Assembly (NCBI GenBank): GCA_025890175.1 | Contig: JANPYM010000010.1 | Coordinates: 1,766,427 to 1,830,426 of the forward strand | From: Ciborinia camelliae | Lineage: Eukaryota; Ascomycota; Leotiomycetes; Helotiales; Sclerotiniaceae | Reading direction: 5' to 3' | DNA length: 64,000 nt | Shown here: piece after piece, positions 12,660 to 24,607 of the stretch | Numbering within the stretch: the stretch's first letter is position 1 | Layout of the letters: every line of letters begins with the position of its first letter | Position numbers and translations under genes: made by a program | The notes under the pieces: model-generated | Database searches by the model: none | The model's input: only the letters and a program-made list of their open reading frames with translations | Told to the model about the DNA's origin: nothing

Positions 12660-14160
12660 TGATAAATTATAATTGATTATTAGGTATTATTATAAGGACC
12701 TGGTCGGACTCGGATAGCTCGCATAGGTACCTAGGTAGGGAACCACGTACCGATTGGATGAAGCGATTGATCTGGGAATAATAATACCTGTAATAAAATC
12801 CATCTCATCTCGGTCACCTGCTTGCTGGGTTTAAAACGCGTATTCAGAGCTATCCATGCATGCATGTTTCTTTCTCCAGCCACGGACGGTAGGTACTTTG
12901 ATTGTGTAAGGGTAAACTTAGTAAGGCTCACTTCACTTTAAACAACGGTCAACCACTCACTTCCAGATTACTTTTCGACGGATGAGCTTTATTCCCGTCC
13001 CGACCGTTTTCGTTTGGGCTATGGTTCCGAGTCTGAGGTGATTTTTTATATTCATATTTATATTGTATTCATAGGTATCCATATTATATTCACGCTTATA
13101 TGATACTGTAATACTATAGGTAGGTAATCAATAGAAATCTAAATGATAATACGGTAAATCATAAATGTCTACCGATATAGTAATGGGACGAACTGTATAG
13201 ACAAGTAGGTAGAGAGGCTACCTACCCTTCCCTTACAAAACTTACCTCCCTCCTCCTTCAACGAAAAGTTAATTTGCTGTGCCATCCATCCAGATGATCC
13301 AATATTGCTTGATTGCTTCCCATCAAATTTATACTCCCGGTATGAAGGTTAGTTTTATCCCATGGTAGTTCTGCCAAGACTTGTACTATTGTCATTTCCT
13401 TGCCAAGATCCAGTCTTTCTTTTTTCTTTTTTCTCTTAGCTGACATAATATAACCCAGACTTTTTTCACTTCACGCATTTGATAGGACAGGATAGGACAC
13501 ATTATTTAAAAGAACTCCGGTCTCTCTCTCACACCTTCAAACGGATCCCGGCTCATTTGATTAGAAAGAGAAAAGAGGGAAAAGAGGGAAAAAAAGAGAG
13601 ACCTTGACTCCTCTTTTCCATTCATTTTCATTATTACTAAAAAGTCAGATCTTACCTAAACCGCCATATCCATCCTTCCAAATCCGATTCTCGCTCGCTG
13701 CTTCCATCCCATCAACATCCTATTACATCCGCCTCTTCCCTTCCCTTCCCTTCCTCATCAATACCTTCATCCTACCTATCATCCTATTTACCTACCTACC
13801 TACCTACCTACCTAATAATAAGGTACCCTTTTTTTTTATGGTTTTGTTTTTCTTACACGACAATTCTATGATTCGATAAAATCACAAATCAACCAACAAA
13901 TAACATCTTCTCATCTTCTCAATAAAATAAAACATTATCGATCATTCTCACTCATGAGACAATCATAGATTCCGATAGTTTATAAAACCAACATCCTTTC
14001 CTCAACTCCGCCATCTTCCCTTTTTTGCGCGCATCCGCCAATCCCGTTGAAACGCCTTAACCCTCCCTCACCGCGATCCAAAATTCGAACGGTTCAACCT
14101 CAACCTCAACCTCTACCTCTTCCTCTTCATACCTACTTTCATACCTTCCCATAATTTGCG

Positions 14161-15601
14161 ATGCAGGAACCAAATTATTATTCGCCAACCTCACCAACAT
14201 TTACAAAAGCCAAGATGCCATTCTCATGGCCGTCGATACCTAATCCTATTCCTCGCAGAGTTAGACGGAGGTTAAGGTCCAAGTTCCGTTCGAATACATC
14301 TCCGGCTTCATCGATAGCTTCAGTTCAGACGTCGTTCAACCCCAAAGATACATTACGAGCTTTAAGATCGCATAGATGGTCGGTTTATGATGGTCAATAT
14401 TTGATATTAATCATTATTGCAATATTCTCCCTTTCAATCAGTCAAGCTCCTGGACCTCTGATGAAGACTGGAGCTGCAACCCTTTTGATGCTTGCACTTT
14501 TAATGCCCGTAACGAGGCAATTCTTCTTACCAGTTCTCCCAATCTTCACCTGGCTGGTTTTCTTTTTCAATGCTCGGTATGCTACCCCTCTGACTTTCCT
14601 TGTAATTTTACCCAAGCGCTGGCTCTGAGCGGTGAACGAGCTCCTCTTTCAACATGATATACTTTCCAGACCGATTTGTTTCTAACGAATGTTATAGATT
14701 TATTCCTGCTGAATATCGACCACATATCTGGGTTAAAGTCCTACCCGCACTCGAAAACATCTTTTATGGAGCAAATATTAGCAACATTCTCTCGGCACAC
14801 CAATATGTAGTTCTCGATGTCCTCGCATGGTTACCTTATGGTATTTTACACTTTGGAGGTCCATTCGTCTGGGCTGCTCTGATGTTCCTCTTCGGTCCTC
14901 CCGGTACTGTACCAGTATTTGCACGAACATTTGGTTATTTAAACATCATTGGAGTTGCGATTCAATTGATCTTCCCATGTTCACCCCCATGGTATGAGAA
15001 TATGTATGGTCTTGCACCTGCCAACTATTCCATGGAAGGATCACCAGCAGGACTTGCACGAATTGATATGCTATTTGGTATAGATATGTATACCACGAAC
15101 TTCACTGCATCACCGCTAGTGTTTGGCGCTTTCCCATCGTTGCATTCTGGCAATGCAGTTTTGGAGGCTCTTTTCATGAGTCACTGCTTCCCAAAACTAC
15201 GACCATTTGTTGTTGCATACGCTATGTGGATGTGGTGGGCAACAATGTACCTATCTCATCATTACGCTGTCGATCTTGTAGCGGGTGGTTTCCTTGCCGC
15301 CATCGCCTTCTATATCTCCAAGACCAACTTTCTACCAAGAATCCAATCGGACAAGACATTCCGCTGGGATTATGATTACGTTGAGAGAGGCGATGCACCA
15401 ACTGGTATTTATGAATATGGACTTGCGGTCCTCGACGAAGATTTCCGTCATGATAGCAGTGACGAATGGACCATGGGTTCCTCTTCTTCATTTTCTTCTG
15501 GTTCAAGAAGTCCAACTGATGAGAATGGATCAGCATGGGAAGGTGATACATTGGCATCGCAAACTTCAGATAGTGAACTTAGCGAGGTCATTGTTAAGTG
15601 A
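14161..15601 (+). CDS. AUR1: Inositol phosphorylceramide synthase catalytic subunit
   Basis: Transfers phosphoinositol from phosphatidylinositol to (phyto)ceramide in the Golgi, the fungal sphingolipid step inhibited by aureobasidin A. Exons 14161-14576 and 14698-15601 (121-bp intron, GTATGC...TATAG) give 439 residues. The junction restores the family sequence NAR-FIPAEYRPHIWV. The conserved block GANISNILSAHQ follows. The PAP2-type catalytic motifs GAFPSLHSG (about 282-290) and SHHYAVDLVAG (about 325-335) carry the two histidines and the aspartate. Several membrane segments surround them, and the C-terminal tail of about 90 residues is acidic and serine-rich. Length is slightly above yeast Aur1 (401). 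A second in-frame ATG at 14215 (MPFSWPS) is an alternative start. A short upstream ORF at 13838-13879 lies in the probable leader. Confidence 0.95.
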
Positions 15602-16541
15602 TCTTTTTACGTCTGCAATCGTATTGCACTCGACAGGAGCAATTTCTCTCAACTTCTCAAGTTGAGATTTATTCTCATCATGATTTTACGGCATTACCAT
15701 GTTACGGCGTTAGCATATGAGCGACTTCTATCATAATTCGACCCCAATTCCGACTTTACCAGGATCACTGAACGGTTCGAAAATTTGTACATATACCTCT
15801 TTTTACTACATTCGGGACCATTCAATTCGAAGATTTGGATACAGGAGTTCCTTACAGTATATATTAATGATAATACTGCCGGAGTCGATAAACCATGCCG
15901 ATCTGCTGTTCCATTTCGACATGGCAAGCGATTCTTGGCTACCTTTAACGATTCTACTTTCACTTCTTATTGTCCATAAGACACCTTTAAAGGTTGATCA
16001 TGGATACGGGCATTTTTATTATTTATTCGCCCACTTTGTGTGAATAAAAACGTCCCAACTATCGCTAGAGTTACCGCCGCTTTTACCTCTTCTCTTGGGG
16101 AGTGTTATAGAGAAAAGTTTGTGCTGGGCTCGCTATGTATATTCTCTATCTTTATGAGAATTCTTTTATAAAGTCTCTCGCTGAATATAGATTCTTCGAT
16201 TCTTCGATTCTTTTTTTTTTTTTTTTACTTCTTTGTGAATTGTGATGATGATGTGGGGGTGTATGGAAGGAAGCAGGATTTTTAATGTCATGGATGGGAT
16301 GTAATGAAGGTGCCCGGGAAATGGATGATAGAAGGGAAAATCCGGGAAATGGCATCACAGAACTTGCCCAGTTGTCTTGAGGTTTTGGGATTACATTCTG
16401 TCTGTCGTTATAGACTTGATTTCGAATTGAATTGGTTCGAATTGGATCGGATCGGATCGGATCGGATTGAAAAAGATGTGGTAATCTTATAGTTTTTTGT
16501 TTTGGATTTGGAATGAATGACTGATTGATCTGATCCTTTTT

Positions 16542-16602
16542 GGGATGGGGATGGGGATGGGGATGGGGGGTGGGGATGGGGGTGGGGATGGGGATGGGGA
16601 GG
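16542..16602 (+). repeat. G-rich (GGGGAT)n array, G-quadruplex-capable
   Basis: At least eight runs of three to six G separated by one to three bases on the plus strand. This spacing satisfies the usual G-quadruplex pattern several times over. Confidence 0.85.
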
Positions 16603-16973
16603 TTGAGGTTGAGGTTGAGGTTGATGTTGAGGTTGAGGTTGAGGTGATGCAGGTGTGATGTGATGGATGGGGTGGATGGATGGGGTGGATGGGGGTGAAG
16701 TGGGTGGATAGATAGAGAGATGAAAGGTGATTTGATTTGATTTGTTGATTTCCCTCGAGGGGGAGAGTATGGAGGAGAGGAGAGGAGAGGGGAGGGGAGG
16801 ATGGCGGAGGGAGGAGGAGGAGGGAGGGAGGATGTAGATGTGGATGTGGATGTGTAATTGAAAGTCATGAAATGCAAATGAAAATGAAAATGCAAATGGA
16901 ATACCAAAGATTAAGATTATGAATATAATGATGATGATGATGTTGATGGTGATGATGATGATGATGGTTTTTT

Positions 16974-17091
16974 TGTATGTATGTATGTATGTATGTATGT
17001 ATGTATGTATGTATGTATGTATGTATGTATGTATGTATGTATGTATGTATGTATGTATGTATGTATGTATGTATGTATGTATGTATGTATA
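16974..17091 (+). repeat. Microsatellite (GTAT)n, about 29 copies
   Basis: Nearly 118 bp of uninterrupted tetranucleotide repeat. Perfect arrays of this length are usually hypervariable. Confidence 0.95.
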
Positions 17092-19492
17092 TTAGGATAA
17101 AATATCAAAAATAGAATGTAATTTGGATATATACTAGTTAATTAGTGATTACATTACCGAGGAGCGGGAGGGGGGGTGAATAATGACAAGTTATAGGAAA
17201 AAAGATAACGAGTTTGTATGTCAATTGATACCTATACATAGCGACGTATAAACAGCGAGATATAAACAAATCTTTCTCATATATAAATGCTAATTATAAT
17301 GAATAGCCAATACAAACCCATCGATCAGAAGCGAAGAAATTGATAATCAAGTTCCCTACCTAGGTAATCTCATAGAAAATAATGAAATTTCAAATGAGAT
17401 TTAGATTTCTGGATTAGATTTCTGGAACTGGACCTGGATTATATTGGGAATTTGTTATAAGGTTAATATAATAATTATCTATTAGAATTATTAACATTGG
17501 ATGGATGGATGGAATATACTTGATTAGGATTGATTGAACCTAGCTGGAGAGACTCGATTTGATTTTATTCCAATTCCAACCTAGCCACCTCACCTCAACC
17601 CATAAACTATAAACCATAAACAAGAACTCTGAGTAAAATGAAAAGAAATGAAATGAAAGTTATTACAATAGTAAATAGTAAGTACCCAAGATACAAAACA
17701 ACGAACCCTCCACGCCATTCCGCTCTTGACATATCCATCACATGGATTCTCCCAATGATCAATAATGGGAACCAACCACCAACCACCATACCCGAAAATC
17801 CACGTTACGTACGTACCTACTATACTATACAGAACATGAAGGACGCTCTTCCTTCCCGCAACGTGTGATTCGTGAACGGGATTGCACACCATAAGCGATG
17901 AATGAATGCCGACGGTCGGCCTGCAAGCTAGCTATATATAGATACGCTCTAAAGACCTATGGTAGACGTAGATGCGAGAAGGGAATGGAATGGAATGTGG
18001 GTTGAAAAATAGAAAATACCTAGGGAGATGGATGGGTGTGAGATTTGGGGGGGGGGAGGGGAATTCGGGGGTGGAGGGTTTTGAAAAAAAAAAAATGATG
18101 GTCTTTTAAGTTGGTAAGAGGAGGGATTTCGTATTTTAAATGTCTATATGGATGGCAATATGGCAATATGGCAATATGGATATTCAAAATCTTGGGAATA
18201 TACTAGGTAAGCAAATGCCAAATGGAGAAAATCAATCAATCTATGAAACGCGATTGAAAATGGGTTTTCATATTCCCATTCGAGATATCGATGATTCATG
18301 AATCTCTCATCATCTAATGTCGACATGGTGTATGATGTGCTAATCATGCATGTGATTTTTCCCCATCCAGCTATGCGAAGTGACGAAACTTCCCGAGTAA
18401 TAGCGTGAGTATTCCTCGCCACCTCTTCCCTCTTCCCAGTCTCGTAAATTCATCCGCACACCTGGACGTGCGGATGCGAAATTCCCTTTTTTCCGTTCGG
18501 CGCGATGCGATGCGATCGTGAGTATGAATGAGACTGCGTCTTTGCGCTCGAGTCTCGCCATATGTGTTTTACAAGGCCTCCGCCTTCTTCTTCTTCTTTA
18601 ATTCTGGATGGATCTTTTAGATGGATCTTATGGAGGGCGTGCCAGTTCCCGTTCCCGTCGATGACGGATGCTCATGGGCTACGTGTATCACCCGATGATC
18701 GATAATCATGATGTTCCAGACATATATTTCTTTCTCTTCGATACTACCTACCATGCATATCTGCCATAAGTTATCCTCGAGATATCCATATCCATATCCA
18801 TATCCGTTGGACCCTTGGGATTCTTTGGTATACATGGATGGACATGCGAATCTTGTCTTGGATTATGTGTTGCATTGCTTTTGAGAAGCTTTTCAAAGGG
18901 TATTTAATCGTCACTTTTGATTTGGGTTTTTATGACTATTAGGTGTGTGTGGTCGAAAAGAAGAAAGGGATCTGCCTGTCGATTTTGGCTTGATTTCTCT
19001 TTATGTCTGAGGATTGAAAGTGGTACCACCTATGGAGAACTCTGAAATCCTCAAGTTTTGTTGCGTATTGCCTTTGTAATTGTTGACTTACAGAAGGCTC
19101 ATTCACCAGTAGGGACCTAAATGTAGGTATCACTTGACGAAACGTTGTTCATTATTGATTCATTGATGAATTGTAGTTTCTTCAGAGAACCTAGATGAAA
19201 ACTAGCTATTTATCTTTCAACCCCACATCAGTTCACATTGGTGGCTGAGACATGGGGTACTATACCTGATGTAGTGTAACCACACCTGATTTGTTCCTCA
19301 TGCATGATAACATGAATGGTTTGTGAGAAATTAAGAAGTCACATCCGACACTAATGTACAAATCTTGCCCTGAAGGAATTGAAATATGATACATATATGC
19401 TTCCTTGCATGGTGAACCACTTTGGATTGTACTCTGTGAACTCTTGAAAGATAGCTGAACATTTCAAAAGATAAACGTGCAATAAACCCATT

Positions 19493-20607
19493 TCAAAAGT
19501 CTCCACCACCTTTGCCGCCGCTTCTAGACCTCTTTTTATCCCCATGCTGCTTTTTCATTTTCAGTCTCGCTATATTGGCCGAAGTTTGTCTGTGGTGAAA
19601 CATGTTAGCGAATTCTAGTGAAGTCTAAAGGTGGTAGCACCTCAACGCCATCCAATTACACCCCTATCATAAAGCGCTCCAGACCTAGACCCCAAAGTTC
19701 ACTTGCTTTTACCCCTTCTGGACCGATTGGCTTCAGCAACAAACTCCTGTTGAATTCGCCTTTTCTCTTCTTTGTCCCTCCTGAGCTGCTCGAGGTAGTG
19801 CTTGATCTCCTTCCCACCCATGTGGTTTGCCGTGAAGAACTTCTTGAACCCCTCTTTGGGAGATTTCAGCCTGTATGTGAAGGATAAACCTCATGGATGG
19901 ATATTGATTGAAGTTGCATAGAGTACGAAAATCAATGACTTACAAATGCTTCACTCTTTGTTGCTGCTCAATCGAGGTTTTACCGGGAACTGTTGTTCTG
20001 TATATATTTTTGATTTCTTCATGTAACCTTCGATGCGTCTCCTCCTGATTATCAGTCCGATTACGACTACTATCGCATTGAATCTGAATTCCATCAGTAT
20101 TCTTAACATAATGTGTGCCGCGTCGTAATCCTTTCGATATTATTGATGGTAAAATGGCTTCGAGATTCTTCATCGGCCAGACCGTATTCGCTTTTGAAGC
20201 CGTTCTAGAGGCAATCAGTACATAAGTTTTTTTCTTCTACGGAGTTCAGGAAGCTCGACGTACTTGTTTGTCTTTTGACCACCAGCACCTCCGGAGTGTG
20301 TATAGGTGGTCGTGGCTATCTTTCTGGGGATAGTGGAATCATTAAACTCGGAATACCACTTTCTGGCAACCTCATATTCAGCCTCATCTGTAGATTGAAC
20401 AGAGTAGGACTTGCAACCCCGAAGATCTAAGTTTGAAAGTAGAGGTCGTGTTTGAAAAGATGAGGTATAAGCTGGCCTGGCAACTTGAAATGATGATTGC
20501 AGCAGCTTAGCTGTGAGCTTCACGAAAGCACTTGGATAACGCATATTGGAAAATTTGATGTGTAAAACTTGTACATGTATGAATGCTGAGGAGGGGGCCT
20601 GCACCAA
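19493..20607 (-). CDS. PTH4: Mitochondrial class-I release-factor-like peptidyl-tRNA hydrolase (ICT1/PTH4 type)
   Basis: Hydrolyses peptidyl-tRNA on stalled mitochondrial ribosomes (known for ICT1; yeast relative YOL114C). Exons on the minus strand are 20607-20264, 20204-19944 and 19589-19493, giving 233 residues. A start at 20544 (MRYPSAFVKLTAKLLQ, a good mitochondrial presequence) gives 212 and is my preferred start. The motif HSGGAGGQKTNK (GGQ at about 88-90 from that start) continues across intron 1 as TASKANTVWP. The last exon supplies the basic tail NIARLKMKKQHGDKKRSRS, which matches the ICT1 pattern NxxRLxxK. Intron 2 is 354 bp against 59 for intron 1, and it holds a 168-nt in-frame segment (19703-19870) that may be a cassette exon. 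Divergent from the NAB3-like gene. Confidence 0.85.
19699..19870 (-). other. Candidate alternative exon inside intron 2 of the PTH4-like gene
   Basis: An acceptor (TTCACATACAG) at 19881-19871 precedes 56 open codons encoding a charged helical segment (starts LKSPKEGFKKFF; later HYLEQLRRDKEEK) before TGA at 19701-19699. Joined to the upstream donor it makes an alternative basic C terminus. If a weak donor GTGAAC (from 19702) is used, 19703-19870 is an in-frame cassette between exons 2 and 3, flanked by introns of 73 and 113 bp. I do not recognise the segment, and relatives known to me lack an insert at this place. Confidence 0.4.
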
Positions 20608-21478
20608 TATATGTAGGAATTGTTACTTCGACAGCCTCCACAGGTTCAAGGTTTCACCTGCCTAGAGGTTCACATGAAAATGGTAAACAAACTACTCGAG
20701 TGAATTCTGCACCCCACCACCCATGAGGAATCAATCAAACTGCCAAACAGAAAACTTTCCGTTCCAGCCTCCGCAATATGCATCCGACTGCTGTGTTAAC
20801 AGTACATTCGTTTGGATAAATGAACGAGGTTGCAATGGGAGGGGGGGAAGGGGGGTAAATGTAACACTACCTACCTACCTACCCAGTCGATATGGAGAAT
20901 ACTCTCAGGGTTATTACATAAGCAGTGTTACAAGATTGATTTTTAGATCCGAATTTTATCCGAACTCTATCTAGCAAAGAGCTCCGACTAGCGCGAAATG
21001 TCTTTCAAGATTTCTTGGCATGACCAAATTAATTCAATTCTTCTTTTCTCAAGACATCAAAAGATACAGCATTGTGGTATTGAAGTATTGCGACAACCTT
21101 TTGACTTCAACAAAACATACTCAAAGATCATCAACTTGACTCCGGCAAACACCCAAAAACATCTTCTGTATTTACTTCAGAGGACCCTTTTACCTACATA
21201 GAAATACTTTGAGATTGATAACATTTCTTTGATTGCAGTTTCCCCCCAAGTTCTCAATCAAGCAAGCAGTCAAATCTTGCCTAGATCTGCCAGCTCTTGA
21301 TTGAGATCCTTTTGCATCGCTTTTGCTTGCCTATCAAATTGTCTACAAACTCTTCTAGTTTCCATATCTACCACTTGCGATCAGTTTGTATCTTCTCCTA
21401 ACGCGGGACGTTGTCAAAAACCAGGTTCATTTAACTTTGGTACTTGGTGTGCATTCCACACTCATAACAAAGACATTT
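20608..21478. other. Divergent promoter region (PTH4-like / NAB3-like)
   Basis: This spacer separates two divergent genes. It has a G run at 20839-20856 and a CTAC run at 20871-20882. I see no further gene, and the short open frames are not protein-like. Confidence 0.6.
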
Positions 21479-24054
21479 ATGACTTCGGAAGCACCTGAGT
21501 TTCATACAAAAATCCATTCTCCATTCTCTCCACGTCCGGTTCACATCCCGAATCCATTCGACATTCCCATTCTTCAAAATCAAACTGATCCGACTTTCAA
21601 CATGACAACAACCCACGAACTACCCATGGTTTCCTTGGTGGTTCCTGAGACTATTGAGTCTCCTACCTCCGACACTCGATTTTCAGATGCATATGATGAG
21701 AAGGATGAGGATACAACAGAAGCAAAAGTTGAGGAGGCAGATGAAAGCGATGATTATGCCATGACATTTGACTCTGATGGGGAAGAACATTCAGATAGTC
21801 ACGATCAATCACAGGCAGTTGACCAAGAGTCCAACAGTCTTTCTAACACAGTGCCAACGAGCGAATTGTCTGCTTCTCTTTCCAACGATCGATCTGCCAC
21901 ATTAGATTCCCAAAATGGCCCAGAAGCCCAATCCGCCCCTACCATTCCTTCTCTTACTGTCCCCTCGAGTCCTCAGTCTACAGCTGCCCAAAGCTCTGAT
22001 AATTCTCAAAATCCCACCATCAAAAGGAACCCACAAGCTCTGAGGATACCAACGGAGAAATAGACATTCAGCAGCTTTTGGACAATATTACTGCAAATGC
22101 CGAGATTAATGCACTAGCTGCCCGCCCAAACTCTTCCTCTTCTAGCAATGCCCCTCCCAAAGGTAGCTCAAGTCTGCCCACCCATGCAAGCCTTCCCCCC
22201 CCGCCCACAAATTACACAAATCCCAAAACGCCCCAATTATACTTCTTTCGATGATCCCCATAAGTACAATGTTGGAGGTTCAGGTTATTCACACCAGCCT
22301 AGTTCCTATAACCATTCTGGTGTAACACCATCATTAGTTGCAGTCGGTGCTCCTGGTACCGCTACTGATCCCCGATTTGGACTTCCCCCACCCCCTTCTG
22401 TTTCCTTCAATCATTCCCATCAAGACGCGAACAGCCCAAAACATTACCTACAATCCCATCGCATGCCATCTGCTCAATCCTCTGATGGACATGATAATGA
22501 TGACAGACCTTGGGGACCAGTAGTTCAGAAAAAGTATGATGAATTTCTTGACAGGGAACGAACATGTGTCACAGAAGGGCTTTGGGAACGATTTCCAAAA
22601 GGCTCACGATTGTTTATAGGTAAGAAAGACATATGCGGTGACCTTCAACATCAAATATCTAACATATCTTCAGGTAACCTTCCATCAGAAAAACTTACCA
22701 AACGAGATTTGTTCCATGTATTTCACAAATATGGTGAAATAGCCCAGATATCAATCAAACAAGCATTTGGCTTTATCCAGTTTCATGATGCTGCAGCTTG
22801 TTATAAAGCTCTCGAGATGGAGCAAGGCAAGGAAGTCCGAGGCCGTCAAATGCGTAAGTCATTCCATTCCGCTTCCCGAATCTAGGCTAATATTTTTTTG
22901 GTTCAGATCTCGAAGTCTCCAAGGTGCAGAAGAACACACGAAAGGACCAGCCTTCCGGTCAATCCTGGAGACGATCTCAATCCCCCGAACATACAAGAGG
23001 AAACACATCAGGTCGTAATCGGAATTCCCATTTTGAAGCCCGCGGTTCTGGCTACAACCATAATGATCGCCATAGATCGCAACAACAGCATGGTAACCAG
23101 CGTGCACACGATGGTTATCGACCAACCAGATCGCCATCGCCAAGTCGAGGTTATAGAGGCAGAGATGAATATAGGTCTTCTCGTGGCAATGACTTGTATG
23201 ATGGTAGAGATAGACGCCGTTCACGATCTCCATTTTCAGGCGCACAACGTGGCAGCTATCGAGACCGAAGCCCAAGTCCTAGAACTCGTGAAGCCAATGA
23301 AGACGGTACACTTCAAATCCCCCGACGTGATCCCTCAATGGTTCCCGATGTTCAAATCATTCTTATGGCGGAGCTAGACCGAGGATTTGTCTCCTGGGTT
23401 GAAGGAGAACTTCGTGGACGAGGTGTGAAGACTGAAGTGATGTTCCTTAGCCCTCGACTCGCTCTTCAAGCTGTCGTTCGTAGACAGATTCTTGAAGGTG
23501 TCATCGCCGTTTCTCAACTCGATATGAGATCCCAAAACGCCAGCAAAATACCTCTCCAAGTATTTGATCGCTCAGGAGGCATCAATGCCGCCGTTCGATT
23601 CGATGAATACCAAGATCTGGAACCTAAGATTGCTGCCGAGCTTGTTGTACGTGCGAAATCCACAGCTCAAAGACAGCACCCACCAAATCCAACTCCAATA
23701 TACCAAGCACCAATAGCACAACCGAATCCAAATCTTGCAAATATTATGGGGCAGTTGGACAATACCACTTTGCAAAAGTTGCTCGGTACGTTAAACAATA
23801 TACCCCAGCAACAAAATGCACCCTCTGTGGCAACGAACTCGGCAATCGACATTGTCGGCTTGTTGGGTGGTTTGGCATCACAACAGCAAGTACCTCAACA
23901 AATTTATCAGCAAGTGATGCCACAAACAGCAACCGACCCTTATGGTGGCTATAAAAACAACGTTGTATATGAACAACCAGCTGCACAACAAAATGGACAA
24001 GACGCACAGCAGGTTCAGGCTATTATGGCTCAATTGGCCAGATATAGACAGTAA
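21479..24054 (+). CDS. NAB3: NAB3-like nuclear RNA-binding protein (apparent 1-nt frameshift)
   Basis: Yeast Nab3 binds nascent RNA and, with Nrd1 and Sen1, terminates non-coding transcription in the nucleus. Exons are 21479-22619, 22674-22853 and 22907-24054, with introns of 54 and 53 bp. The order is an acidic Ser-rich N terminus, a conserved EIDIQQLLDNITANAE segment, a Pro-rich stretch, and an RRM spanning intron 1 (RLFIGNLP = RNP2, AFGFIQF = RNP1-like). Then come an RS/RG-rich region, a globular C-terminal domain (VPDVQIILMAELDRGFVSWV...) and a Gln-rich tail. The reading frame breaks near 22022-22027: upstream codons run into a stop at 22061, while the conserved EIDIQQLL block lies in the -1 frame. 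One missing A in the AAAA run at 22022-22025 would explain it. Start uncertain: 21386 and 21602 are in-frame alternatives. Confidence 0.85.
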
Positions 24055-24607
24055 ATAGTGGATTCAGGATTGATGTTTAGTTTTCTCGTCTGGGAGGACA
24101 TAGTTTCACTTGCATATGGGAGCGGCGTTCTAATAGTATTACGCGATGAATCATGGTTAGTCTTTATTGGATTTGCATTAAGGGTGGTTGCGGCATGACA
24201 TGGTATGGGCGTTATTATGATGTTAGAGGTGGTGTTTTTACCACTTGTATGATGTGTATGATGCATGCAGTTTCAAGGAGATTTTGAGATGAGAGCATAT
24301 CAGGGGATAAAACAGAGCACGAGAAATTGCTTGTTGCGCGCCTAGGTACATTATACATCAATACTCTTTACAAATAATAATACATAATGCAGAGACTTTT
24401 CTATTTCTATGTCTGTATATATTGAGGGAGGTCTATTTATCGAGTGGAGGGGGTTGATTGCCCTTTCTCGTATCCTACAATTGCTGTACATGGATGGAGA
24501 AGATCCTGCGAATGAATATGAAATAGAAAGGAAGTGTGTCTAGACATGAAGTTCGTGTGTTGTTGTACAAGTCGTGGTGGTAAGTCGTGGTGGTTGATCG
24601 TAAGTAT
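24055..24607. other. Convergent 3' flanks of NAB3-like and LETM1-like genes
   Basis: AT-leaning sequence without gene-like frames. It contains a short direct repeat of AAGTCGTGGTGG at 24571-24595 on the plus strand. Confidence 0.6.

Larger units (their letters stand above)
10231..14160. other. Gene-free transition zone with dense short repeats
   Basis: Composition becomes balanced at about 10230, but no credible gene appears before AUR1. The zone contains runs of TAGG/CCTA, often joined head to head as ACCTAGGT or GGTACC (for example 11475-11590 and 12065-12115), an AAGC run at 11783-11802, CATC runs at 12546-12566 and pyrimidine-rich sequence approaching AUR1. The last part (about 13500-14160) is CT-rich and probably holds the AUR1 promoter and leader. 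Confidence 0.7.
15602..19492. other. 3.9-kb intergenic spacer between convergent AUR1 and PTH4-like gene
   Basis: I see no gene I can support. The spacer holds the AUR1 3' flank, then microsatellites: GATCG runs at about 16446-16466, a G-rich array at 16542-16602, GAGGTT repeats at about 16600-16650, ATG/GAT repeats near 16925-16965, and a long GTAT run at 16974-17091. Long open frames on the minus strand near 16152-16907 are by-products of low-complexity sequence. A 9-bp perfect hairpin lies at 18451-18476. Confidence 0.7.

Noticed and set aside
13604..13879. 91-codon frame upstream of AUR1
   Set aside because: Encodes translated CT-rich and CTAC repeats; lies in the probable leader of AUR1. 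Only the small upstream ORF at 13838 is worth noting.
16434..16450. tRNA B-box-like GGTTCGAATTGG
   Set aside because: Part of a TTGGTTCGAATTGGATCGG low-complexity run with no A box or cloverleaf.
16152..16907. 251-codon minus-strand frame
   Set aside because: Composed of Pro/His/Asn/Leu repeats from the G-rich array and other simple repeats; no intron or family signal.
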